A stretch of DNA of 64,000 nt, from NCBI GenBank assembly GCA_004570955.1, contig SPPL01000003.1, positions 124,001-188,000 on the forward strand, in the 5' to 3' direction. This DNA comes from Jeotgalicoccus nanhaiensis. Its GTDB lineage: Bacteria; Bacillota; Bacilli; Staphylococcales; Salinicoccaceae. Below, piece by piece: positions 56,321 to 64,000 of this stretch. The notes below the pieces were generated by a model. That model searched no databases. It was given only the letters and a program-made list of their open reading frames with translations, and had not been told where the DNA came from. The translations under genes and the position numbers were made by a program. Every line of letters starts with the position of its first letter. Within the stretch, counting starts at the first letter, position 1.

Positions 56321-57973
56321 TTAGTTTTCAAATTTGGCCATTTTATTCGCTTTTTCTTCATATTTAGGGAATTTATCTTTCAGCCATAATACTAACAATA
56401 CGAGCAGATAAGCACCTGCAGCTATTGCTAGCAGGATATACATTATTGTGCTGAATTCCATGTTAAATGCCTGGCCGAAAATCGCATCTTTAAAGCTGGA
56501 CACGACGAATGCCATCGGCAGGAATTCATAAAGCGTTTGATAGAAATTGTTTGCAGTTTCTATCGGGAAAGTTCCGCCGCTTGATGATAACTGTACAATC
56601 AGCAGCACGATTCCGAGGAATTTTCCGAAGTTGCCGAATATCATTACCAGCAATCCTATAATGGAAATGGAAACGAGAGACCATACAAGCATCGCAAAGT
56701 AAAATCTCCAGTGGCTGGCAATCTCAATCTGCATTACCCAGACAATTGCAGCATACAGCAGAGTTGTAATGATTACCGAGTGAGATAAAAACAGCAGACC
56801 GCGGCTGAGCCACTGGCTGAATACATTTTTCTTATTTTCGAATATTTTATTCATCGGGTATACAACATTAAATGTAATAGCTCCGATATACAGGCTGACT
56901 GCAATAATTAACGGTGCAAAACTCTGCGCATAGTTTTGTGTATCCACCATGGACTCAATATCCAGGTTAACAGGACTTGCAATCGCTTCTGCTCCCTCAT
57001 CACTGAAAACAATATTCTGCTCTTCTATTTCCGCAAGCAGCTCGTTAAATCTGGTATCAACCTCTGTAAGTGCTTCTGCCAATTCGCTGGAGCCTGCTTT
57101 CAACTCGCTGATACCGCCGTTCATTTGCCCAATACCTGAATTCAATTCAGAAGCCCCGCCAGCAAGCTGTGTGCCGGCTTCATTTAACTGGCCTGCTCCA
57201 TTTTCAAGTTCTGACTGTGCACCTTGAACCGGCTGTGCGTAATTTCCAAGCATTGGTGCCAGCTGAGTGATCTGTCCTGTAAATTGCTGTTCACCATTAT
57301 ACAGTGTTCCTGCTCCCTCGCTGACTTGTGAAGCGCCGCTTTCAAGGTTGTCTGCGCCTTCTTTTAACTGCGCTGAGCTGTCCTCGAGCTGGCCAAGTCC
57401 ATCGTCAAGTGTGACTGCACCGTTCTTCAGCTCAGCAATGGCATCTTGTGCTTCATCACTCTGGTCGGACAAACTGTCGAGTTCGCTAATCAATGTTTTG
57501 GTATATGTTTCTGTAATTTCTTTTTGAACTGTTTCGACTAAGACTGAACCGACTTGTTCAGACATAATTGAACCGATGAAATTGAATCCCGGATTTGTCT
57601 TTAGTTTAAGGTTTACATTTTCCGGTGATTCGCTTAAGAAGGTCATGGCATTATCAGAAGCATCTGCGGGGATTTCCAGATATCCGTATGATTCTCCGCT
57701 TTTAATTGCTTCTTCTGCTTTTTCCAGAGTGGAAAATTGCCAGTCCAGCTGGTCGTTATCTTTCAGCTCAGCTTCGATTTCTTTTCCGAGCTCTATATCC
57801 TCATTGCCTGCATCTTCATTTACTATATGGAACTGCATATCGCCTGTGCGGTCATACGGGTCCCACATTGCACCGAGAAATGTCAATGCATATATAACCG
57901 GAAATAATGAAATGACTGCAAGAGATACTAATAACAACGGTTTTTTAAATACAAATTTAAAATCCTGTAACAT
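56321..57973 (-). CDS. YhgE/Pip-family membrane protein
   Basis: A 550-residue protein like B. subtilis YhgE and lactococcal phage infection protein Pip. There is one N-terminal helix (residues ~12-34), a large outside domain with a long repetitive coiled-coil region (~165-310) of GA/S-Q-L-N repeats, then about five C-terminal helices of the ABC-2 permease type. Related to type VII secretion EsaA and phage receptors. It is divergent from a TetR regulator with an operator-like palindrome in the gap. Confidence 0.88.
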   Translation of the reverse strand: MLQDFKFVFKKPLLLVSLAVISLFPVIYALTFLGAMWDPYDRTGDMQFHIVNEDAGNEDIELGKEIEAELKDNDQLDWQFSTLEKAEEAIKSGESYGYLEIPADASDNAMTFLSESPENVNLKLKTNPGFNFIGSIMSEQVGSVLVETVQKEITETYTKTLISELDSLSDQSDEAQDAIAELKNGAVTLDDGLGQLEDSSAQLKEGADNLESGASQVSEGAGTLYNGEQQFTGQITQLAPMLGNYAQPVQGAQSELENGAGQLNEAGTQLAGGASELNSGIGQMNGGISELKAGSSELAEALTEVDTRFNELLAEIEEQNIVFSDEGAEAIASPVNLDIESMVDTQNYAQSFAPLIIAVSLYIGAITFNVVYPMNKIFENKKNVFSQWLSRGLLFLSHSVIITTLLYAAIVWVMQIEIASHWRFYFAMLVWSLVSISIIGLLVMIFGNFGKFLGIVLLIVQLSSSGGTFPIETANNFYQTLYEFLPMAFVVSSFKDAIFGQAFNMEFSTIMYILLAIAAGAYLLVLLVLWLKDKFPKYEEKANKMAKFEN

Positions 57974-58008
57974 TTAATCATCCTTCATTTTTTTGTGTTA
58001 AAGTTATC

Positions 58009-58021
58009 GTACACGATGTAC
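58009..58021. promoter_or_regulatory. TetR-type operator candidate between yhgE-like and tetR genes
   Basis: GTACACGATGTAC is a 5+3+5 perfect inverted repeat, 36 bp before the YhgE start and 97 bp before the regulator start. Confidence 0.5.
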
Positions 58022-58117
58022 AATAAACCATTATAAGGCGATTAAATTATTCTTCAATGGTTGATATATCCATGTTTGTAGGATAACCGACACATTTAAA
58101 AGAAAGGTTGTTTATTT

Positions 58118-58708
58118 TTGAAAAAAGATTTAAGAGTACAGAAAACATTAAACGCAATTGACAGTGCCATCATTACCCTGCTTGAGAAAAAGCCGTTCGA
58201 AAGCATTACTATCCAGGACATCAGTTCAGAAGCTATGATTAACCGCGGAACATTTTATACTTATTATAAAGATAAATACGAACTGATAGAGAGTTATCAA
58301 AATTCGATGATGACGGATATTGAACAGCTGCTCTACAAAAATATTACAGGCAGCAGTTTTAAAGATGTGGATGAGAATAATCTTAACAATACTATTTTGA
58401 AGATGTTCCAGTATCTTAAAGATAACCGCAGACGCGTGCTTGTTATTGCCAACAGTCTTGGCAGTGCAGAACTTGCGAAATATTTTTCGCAGCATATGTT
58501 TGACTTTTATAAGGTAAAAAGCAGAGAGTTCGGTGTTGAACTGGATTCTGAAATATTTACAGATTACCTGATTACTTATATTACCAATGCCCATATCGGC
58601 ATACTTTTAAAATGGCTCAAAGGCGGCTGTGAAGAGTCAATTGAGGAGATGGCCATGTTTATTGAAACATTTACGATAAATGGTGTATTCAAAACCGTGG
58701 GAATCTGA
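58118..58708 (+). CDS. TetR/AcrR-family regulator
   Basis: A 196-residue repressor: HTH in ITIQDISSEAMINRGTFYTYYKDKYELIE (residues ~32-60) and a TetR_C_7-like C-terminus. Begins with TTG 58118 (AGAAAGG upstream). It likely represses the divergent YhgE/Pip gene and itself; this is inference from layout. Confidence 0.88.
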   Translation: MKKDLRVQKTLNAIDSAIITLLEKKPFESITIQDISSEAMINRGTFYTYYKDKYELIESYQNSMMTDIEQLLYKNITGSSFKDVDENNLNNTILKMFQYLKDNRRRVLVIANSLGSAELAKYFSQHMFDFYKVKSREFGVELDSEIFTDYLITYITNAHIGILLKWLKGGCEESIEEMAMFIETFTINGVFKTVGI

Positions 58709-58829
58709 TATGCTAATTTGAATACTTTTGCGGAAGGTAAAATGTGTAAGTATTGAAACCAAGGGAATATTAATAAATGAAGCGTAAAAATTGATATAAA
58801 ACATAATTAATATTAAAGGATGTGTAAGC

Positions 58830-59252
58830 ATGTATAAAAAGATATTACTGCCCTATGATTTTGGGAATTCGTTTGAAAATGTACCAGGCCAGCTGGCGAA
58901 AATGACGGAGAACAGTGAAGGTGCGATTATAACGATTTTTAACGTTATAACTGAAAATGAGATGTCCAGTGATGTAAAATTCAACGGCAAGCGGTTCAAT
59001 CAAATAAAAGAAGATAAAATTAAAGAAATGAAGCCTTTTACAGACGAATTGGAAAAACGCGATCTGGAATATGAAGTCCGTTTTGAAGTTGGCCGTGTTA
59101 TCAACGAACTGTTAACTGAAATTAACAACCATGATTATGAAGTGGTAGTAATGAGCAACAAACGTTCTAAAAGGGATATTAAACATGTCCTTGGTCATGT
59201 AACTCATAAGGTCGCAAAACGCGTCAATACACCTGTGATGATTATCAAATAA
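58830..59252 (+). CDS. Universal stress protein UspA-type (copy 1)
   Basis: A 140-residue Usp protein: ILLPYDFGNSFENVP (the first strand and nucleotide contact) and the C-terminal GHVTHKVAKRVNTPVMIIK. The ATP-binding Gly-rich pattern is partial (VVMSNKRSKRDIKHVLGHV). A paralogue lies at 61168-61590 with most residues identical; the two flank a decayed sugar ABC transporter. RBS AAAGGATG. Confidence 0.9.
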   Translation: MYKKILLPYDFGNSFENVPGQLAKMTENSEGAIITIFNVITENEMSSDVKFNGKRFNQIKEDKIKEMKPFTDELEKRDLEYEVRFEVGRVINELLTEINNHDYEVVVMSNKRSKRDIKHVLGHVTHKVAKRVNTPVMIIK

Positions 59253-59292
59253 CATAAAATGCCTGCTTACCGGTCGAGTAAGCAGGCATTTT

Positions 59293-60399
59293 TTAATTAT
59301 CTGTAATTCTTTCTCCTGTATCGAAATCAAAGAAATGTCCTTTATCCATATCAAAGGCAAAGGTCATTGTGTCGCCGGGTTTATTTTGGTTATGCGCATC
59401 TACCCTTGCTACAATCGCTTCTCCTTCAAGTTCGGAGTAAATCATGAATTCCGAACCAAGCAGTTCATTTACCCTGACTTTTATATCGAACGGTGATGCT
59501 TCTTCCGGCTTAGAAAGCTGCTGATACTCCTGAACATTCTCAGGACGGATGCCAAATTTAATTTTCTTATCTGTATACCTAAGTTCGTTCAGCATACGTT
59601 TGTCAGCTTCCGAAATTTTAATACTTATGCTGCCGATTTTTAAACGTTCTCCGTCGAATATACCATCGAATATATTCATAGAAGGTGAACCGATAAATTG
59701 AGCAACAAATAAGTTGTCTGGCGTATTGTAAACTTCCTGGGGCGAGCCCACCTGCATAATTTCACCATTATTAAGAATAACAATTCTCGTTGCCATGGTC
59801 AGCGCTTCGGTCTGATCGTGGGTCACGTAGACAGTCGTCGTTTTAAGGCGCTGGTGCAGCTTCATAATCTCCGCTCTCATCTGCACGCGCAATTTTGCAT
59901 CCAGGTTCGACAAGGGTTCATCCATTAAGAAAACATCCGCTTCTCTGACGATAGCCCGTCCGAGAGCAACACGCTGTCTCTGTCCTCCCGATAGTGCTTT
60001 CGGTTTTCTGTGCAGATATTCTGTCAGTCCGAGTATATCCGCTGCTTCTTCGACCTTTTGTTTGATTTCCTGTTTCGGCCATTTTTTAATCTTCAGACCA
60101 AAGGCTATATTATCGTATACGGTCATATGCGGGTATAAAGCATAATTTTGAAAAACCATTGCAATGTCGCGGTTCTTAGGTGCTATCCCGTTCATTTTTT
60201 TATCATTGATATAAAATTCACCGTCAGTAATCTCTTCCAGCCCTGCCATCATTCGGAGAGTAGTAGATTTTCCGCAGCCTGAAGGACCGACAAAGACGAT
60301 AAACTCCCCTTCTTCTATGTCCAGATTAAAATCTTTGACGACGACAGGTCCAGAACTGTCATATTGTTTTTTAATATTTTTCAAATGTAATTGAGCCAT
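59293..60399 (-). CDS. Carbohydrate ABC transporter ATPase (MsmK/UgpC type)
   Basis: A 368-residue ATPase of the sugar importer class: Walker A GPSGCGKSTTLRMMAGLE, signature LSGGQRQRVALGRA, Walker B VFLMDEPLSNLD, and a C-terminal TOBE-type domain (~240-360). MsmK/UgpC members serve several sugar transporters, so it may work although its companion permease is truncated. The permease fragment lies 21 bp upstream in the same direction. Confidence 0.93.
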   Translation of the reverse strand: MAQLHLKNIKKQYDSSGPVVVKDFNLDIEEGEFIVFVGPSGCGKSTTLRMMAGLEEITDGEFYINDKKMNGIAPKNRDIAMVFQNYALYPHMTVYDNIAFGLKIKKWPKQEIKQKVEEAADILGLTEYLHRKPKALSGGQRQRVALGRAIVREADVFLMDEPLSNLDAKLRVQMRAEIMKLHQRLKTTTVYVTHDQTEALTMATRIVILNNGEIMQVGSPQEVYNTPDNLFVAQFIGSPSMNIFDGIFDGERLKIGSISIKISEADKRMLNELRYTDKKIKFGIRPENVQEYQQLSKPEEASPFDIKVRVNELLGSEFMIYSELEGEAIVARVDAHNQNKPGDTMTFAFDMDKGHFFDFDTGERITDN

Positions 60400-60420
60400 A
60401 ATTTTTCTCCTTAAATGTAT

Positions 60421-60885
60421 TTATTTTTCTTCTCTGTCTCCGAGAATATTAGAGCCTTGTATAAAGTATTTCTGGAAAAAGAAGAATAATATGATGACTG
60501 GTGCCAGGATCAGCAGTGATCCGACCATGAGGTAATTCCATTGTGTCGTTGACTGTTCATGGGACACCTGCAGACCGAGCTGTAAAGTATATAATGACTC
60601 GTCGTTTAAGTATAACAGCGGACCGAGGAAGTCATTCCAGACGCCGTTGAATGAAAATATTGCGACTGTAAACAACGCAGGTTTAACCATCGGCAGAGCG
60701 ATTTTAAAGAAGATCTGGAAATGGTTGGCACCTTCCAGTTTTGCTGCTTCGATATAAGTATCCGGCACACCTTTAAAAAACTGTCTTAAAAGGAAGATGT
60801 TAAAAGCACTTCCGAGCAAGTGTGGAATGATTAACGGATAAATTGTTGAATGAAAATGAAATGCTGCTTCATTTTTTATGTATTA
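60421..60885 (-). pseudogene. C-terminal remnant of a sugar ABC permease (MalG/UgpE type)
   Basis: About 140-150 codons matching the C-terminal half of a binding-protein-dependent permease: TIYPLIIPHLLGSAFNIFLLRQF, then the EAAxxxG-like loop EAAKLEGANHFQIFFKIALP and the final helix before QGSNILGDREEK. The frame is open to ~60885 and then stops; the N-terminal ~130 residues, the partner permease and the binding protein are missing. An upstream deletion is likely. Confidence 0.8.
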
Positions 60886-61167
60886 TATTTTGGAAAACAT
60901 CTTCTTATAATGAAAATTTCCTTCAATTACTTTACTGATTATAGTATCACTTTTATAGAAGTTTAAACTTCTAATATTCTCAAAAAAATAACTGTTCAGA
61001 AATATAATTGGCGACAATAATATTTATCATCAACAGGTAAATAGTTTTCATGATATTATAAGTGAATTAAGGGTATAATATTGCAAAAGTATAACGTTTG
61101 GCTTTAATATTAAACTAAATGAGGAATGTAACAGAGTTGTTTTTAATATTAGAAAGGATGTGTTTTT
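60886..61167. other. AT-rich gap before the second Usp gene
   Basis: About 280 bp, AT-rich, no open frame supported and no strong hairpin. It carries whatever promoter drives the Usp and mqo genes. Confidence 0.5.
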
Positions 61168-61590
61168 TTGTATAAAAAGATTTTACTTCCATATGATTTT
61201 GGAAACTCATTTGCGAATGTGCCGAAACAGCTGGAGAAACTGACGAATAACAGCAAGGAGTCCATCATTACAATATTTAATGTAATAACAGAAAGTGAGA
61301 TGGCGGATAATGTGAAGTATCAGGGCAAACACTTCGATGATATTGCAAAAGAAAGAGTCGAAGACCTTAAACCATTTACAGACAAGCTCGATGAGTGCGG
61401 TTTAAATTATAAAATTCATTTCGCCACTGGACGTATTCTTGCAGAACTAAAAAAAGAAATTGAAACAAATGATTATGAAGTTGTAGTAATGAGCAATAAA
61501 CGTTCTAAAAAGGACATCAAGCATGTTCTCGGCCATGTTACGCATAAGGTGGCAAAACGTGCAAATATACCGGTTATGATTATAAAATAA
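61168..61590 (+). CDS. Universal stress protein UspA-type (copy 2)
   Basis: A 140-residue paralogue of the protein at 58830, starting with TTG 61168 behind AGAAAGGATG. It shares ILLPYDFGNSF, ITIFNVITE and GHVTHKVAKRANIPVMIIK. The malate:quinone oxidoreductase gene begins 33 bp after it in the same direction, so the two may be co-transcribed. Confidence 0.9.
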   Translation: MYKKILLPYDFGNSFANVPKQLEKLTNNSKESIITIFNVITESEMADNVKYQGKHFDDIAKERVEDLKPFTDKLDECGLNYKIHFATGRILAELKKEIETNDYEVVVMSNKRSKKDIKHVLGHVTHKVAKRANIPVMIIK

Positions 61591-61623
61591 CTTTTGATTA
61601 ATAAAGAAGAAAGCTGGCTAAAC

Positions 61624-63105
61624 ATGGATAATAACTCATCTAAAAGCATCATATTAATCGGGGCGGGAATTATGAGTACAACACTCGGTTCCTTTCTCAG
61701 AGATTTAGAGCCCGGATGGAATATTAAACTGTTTGAACGGCTGGATGCTCCCGGGAATGAAAGTTCTCATGAAACAAATAACGCAGGAACGGGACATGCT
61801 GCATTATGTGAATTAAATTATACTGTTGAGCAAAAAGACGGTTCTATTGATATCGGGAAAGCGAAAGCAATTAATGAACAATTTGAGATTTCCAAACAGT
61901 TCTGGTCTTATTTAATTAAGAACAATTATATAAGGAACCCGAAAGAATTCATTCGCCCGCTGCCTCATATCAGTTTTGTCATGGGCAAAGGTAATGTAGA
62001 TTTTCTAAAACGGCGCTATGAAGCCCTCATGACGCATCATATGTTCCGTAATATGGAATATACAGAAGATAATAATAAGCTGAAACAGTGGATACCGTTG
62101 ATGATGAATGGCCGGGAATCAGGAGAGCCTGTAGCTGCAAGTAAAATCGATGACGGTACCGATGTTAATTTTGGGGAATTAACGCGTAAAATGGCACGCA
62201 ATATTAATGAACATGATAATGCTGCTGTTTATTACCGTCATGAAGTTTTAGATTTTAGACAGCTGGAAAATAAGAGATGGGAAGTTAAAATCCGCAATCT
62301 TGAGGAAGATAAAATTGAATACCACACTGCAGACTATATTTTCATCGGGGCGGGCGGACATGCAATTCCTCTGCTGCAGAAAACAAAAATACCTGAAAGC
62401 AGACATCTGGGCGGATTCCCAATCAGCGGTGCTTTTTTAGTCTGCAACAATCCTGAGGTGGTCGGCCGTCATAATGCTAAAGTTTATGGTAAAGAACCAT
62501 ACGGAACACCCCCAATGACAGTACCTCACTTAGACAGACGCTATATCCAGGGACAGGAGAGTCTGCTGTTCGGACCCTTTGCGGCCATAGGACCGAAGTT
62601 TTTAAAATATGGTTCGAATCTGGATCTCTTTAAATCCATCAATGCGGATAATCTTCTGACGATGGCAGCGGCAGGTGCTAAAAATATTCCGCTGGTGAAA
62701 TATTCAATCCAGCAGGTGTTGATGCGTAAAGCCGATAGAATGAAAGAACTCAGAAGATTTGTTCCTGAGGCGAAAGACGAGGACTGGGATATTCATATCG
62801 CGGGTAAACGGGTACAGGTTATTAAAGATACAAAAGAGCATGGTAAAGGTTTCATTCAGTTTGGCACAGAAGTGGTCAGTTCAGAAGATAACTCTGTGAT
62901 AGCTCTTCTGGGTGAATCACCAGGCGCATCAGTGTCAGTTTCAGTTGTGCTCGAAGTATTTAGACAGAGTTTCCCGGAATACACTGAAAAATGGGAAACA
63001 AAATTAAAAGAAATGATACCCTCTTACGGACAGTCACTAATTGAAGACAGCGACTTGCTTGAGAAAGTCAGAAAAATGTCATCAGAAGAGCTTGAACTTA
63101 AATAA
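61624..63105 (+). CDS. mqo: Malate:quinone oxidoreductase
   Basis: Membrane-associated FAD enzyme oxidising malate to oxaloacetate with electrons to menaquinone. The 493 residues contain SIILIGAGIMSTTLG (FAD Rossmann), SSHETNNAGTGHAALCELNYT near residue 50, LHLGGFPISG-like HLGGFPISG, and the C-terminal LLGESPGASVSVSV. The ATG at 61624 fits family N-termini; TTG 61594 upstream lacks an RBS. Full length. Confidence 0.96.
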   Translation: MDNNSSKSIILIGAGIMSTTLGSFLRDLEPGWNIKLFERLDAPGNESSHETNNAGTGHAALCELNYTVEQKDGSIDIGKAKAINEQFEISKQFWSYLIKNNYIRNPKEFIRPLPHISFVMGKGNVDFLKRRYEALMTHHMFRNMEYTEDNNKLKQWIPLMMNGRESGEPVAASKIDDGTDVNFGELTRKMARNINEHDNAAVYYRHEVLDFRQLENKRWEVKIRNLEEDKIEYHTADYIFIGAGGHAIPLLQKTKIPESRHLGGFPISGAFLVCNNPEVVGRHNAKVYGKEPYGTPPMTVPHLDRRYIQGQESLLFGPFAAIGPKFLKYGSNLDLFKSINADNLLTMAAAGAKNIPLVKYSIQQVLMRKADRMKELRRFVPEAKDEDWDIHIAGKRVQVIKDTKEHGKGFIQFGTEVVSSEDNSVIALLGESPGASVSVSVVLEVFRQSFPEYTEKWETKLKEMIPSYGQSLIEDSDLLEKVRKMSSEELELK

Positions 63106-63112
63106 AAGCGAG

Positions 63113-63139
63113 CCGGGACAATTTTGTCCCGGTTTTTTA
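63113..63139 (+). terminator. Terminator after mqo
   Basis: CCGGGACA / TGTCCCGG stem with a 4-nt loop and a T6 run. Confidence 0.9.
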
Positions 63140-63361
63140 GTGCTTGCAGGAATTTGCCAGTCAAAGAGCGGTGTTCATTGTCTCAGTAACGAGTTTAGCC
63201 GGTCACAGAACATAATTCCTTCAATTCAGAACTGCCTTTATAAGATTTAACTGAGTCCTCTTAAAATATAAATAGCATTTATAACTTTTTCATTATATAA
63301 TTTTAAATATTCAAACTATTTTAAAGGGATATAAAATTTAATAATATTAGGGGGTACTGCT

Positions 63362-64000
63362 ATGTTTAAAAAGCTGTTTTTACTGTTTGCACTTGTGTTC
63401 TTATCGCTCGCTGCGGCATGTTCTAATGATGAAGCTGCTGAGATAGACGGAGACGAAGCTGCTGAAGAAGCTAAAACTGGCGATATCGTTGTTGGATTTG
63501 ACCAGGATTTATCGACTATAGATCCTCATGGAACTAACGATGTTAATGCGATACAAATCAGACGCTATTTGTATCAGACGCTTGTCGCGCGGGAACTTGA
63601 TATGTCCCGGAAGCCCGGCCTTGCTGCAGAATGGGAGCAGACAGACGAAACTACATGGAATTTTAAATTAGCTGAAGGTGTAACGTTTCATAACGGTTCT
63701 GAGTTTACTGCAGAAGATGTAAAAGCATCGCTCGAACGTGTGCAGGATCCGAGCATCAGTGCTCCTACTGTGTTCCTTTTTGAAATGATTGAGGATATTG
63801 AGATTGTGAATGATTATGAGCTGAATATTACTACCTCATATCCTTTTGCCCCGCTGCCTGATAATTTAGCGCATACAGCGGCGAGTATTATGAGTAAAGA
63901 AAGTATTGATGCCGATTATCAAAATGCTATCGACAAGGCGGGATTAGAAATAACGGCGGAAGAGTATTACGAAATGCGCGACGCAGGCGGTCAAGAATTT
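63362..64000 (+). CDS. Oligopeptide ABC transporter substrate-binding lipoprotein (3' truncated by window)
   Basis: The frame from ATG 63362 is open to the window edge (213 codons). It has a lipoprotein signal (MFKKLFLLFALVFLSLAAAC), an acidic linker and the SBP_bac_5 start: IVVGFDQDLSTIDPHGTND, PGLAAEWEQTDETTWNFKL, GVTFHNGSEFTAEDVKASLERVQDPS. These are OppA/DppA-family hallmarks. TAGGGGG upstream serves as RBS. The rest of the gene and any transporter partners lie beyond the window. Confidence 0.93.
   Translation, partial: MFKKLFLLFALVFLSLAAACSNDEAAEIDGDEAAEEAKTGDIVVGFDQDLSTIDPHGTNDVNAIQIRRYLYQTLVARELDMSRKPGLAAEWEQTDETTWNFKLAEGVTFHNGSEFTAEDVKASLERVQDPSISAPTVFLFEMIEDIEIVNDYELNITTSYPFAPLPDNLAHTAASIMSKESIDADYQNAIDKAGLEITAEEYYEMRDAGGQEF

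Noticed and set aside
56936-57977. Several plus-strand open frames within the YhgE gene
   Set aside because: They are antisense shadows of its repetitive coiled-coil region, without RBS.

Overview
The window looks like part of a chromosome from a moderately GC, Gram-positive member of the Staphylococcaceae, in the Jeotgalicoccus/Salinicoccus/Macrococcus neighbourhood. The evidence is the conserved origin-proximal order gyrA - hutH - serS - yybS/gdpP/rplI/dnaB - purA - tRNA-Glu/Asp - walR/K/H/I/J - rlmH, the T-box and S-box RNAs, the lack of encoded tRNA CCA ends, and protein signatures closest to staphylococci. The exact genus is inference.

Layout. 1-1175: 3' end of gyrA. 1217-1905: minus-strand XRE regulator + DUF2975 pair. 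1992-8397: histidine-utilisation operon hutP-hutH-(YjiH-type transporter)-hutU-hutI, with a promoter overlapped by a CcpA cre site and two arrays of UAG triplets at 7-nt spacing, one in the hutP leader and one before a terminator ahead of hutH. 8400-16261: serine T-box and serS, then yybS-gdpP-rplI-dnaB and purA. 16488-22176: tRNA-Glu, tRNA-Asp and the walRKHIJ operon. 22239-22445: seven DnaA-box-like 9-mers just before rlmH, whose 3' end carries the SCC-type attachment sequence.

22971-38510 is an accessory stretch. It has a CPA2 cation/proton antiporter of unlike composition, AT-rich non-coding DNA with orphan hairpins, an IS3-family element, and a second copy of the 8-bp att core next to pepF. 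Two teichoic-acid-type transferases, a small membrane protein, a luciferase-like oxidoreductase, a truncated LytTR gene, a cytochrome c-551 lipoprotein, an SDR with a divergent TetR regulator, a GltS-type symporter and eight tandem 41-bp repeats follow.

38604-47855: MntR/SirR-type operator with mntABC, a RodA/FtsW protein, an XRE-DUF1232 fusion, tRNA-Leu(CAG), an HD hydrolase, and an Rrf2 regulator plus flavin disulfide-reductase-like gene sharing two near-identical operator candidates. A SAM-I riboswitch on the minus strand precedes a 58-aa ORF and an unrecognised membrane protein, which is the least expected arrangement in the window. A D-2-hydroxyacid dehydrogenase follows.

48115-64000: IsaA/SceD-like wall protein, TcaA-like lipoprotein, cstA with lytSR and a cre site, a BCCT transporter, a truncated MFS gene, YhgE/Pip with a divergent TetR regulator, two paralogous universal stress proteins flanking a decayed sugar ABC transporter, mqo, and the 5' part of an oligopeptide-binding lipoprotein gene running off the window. 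All function statements come from reading the sequence; no database search was run.
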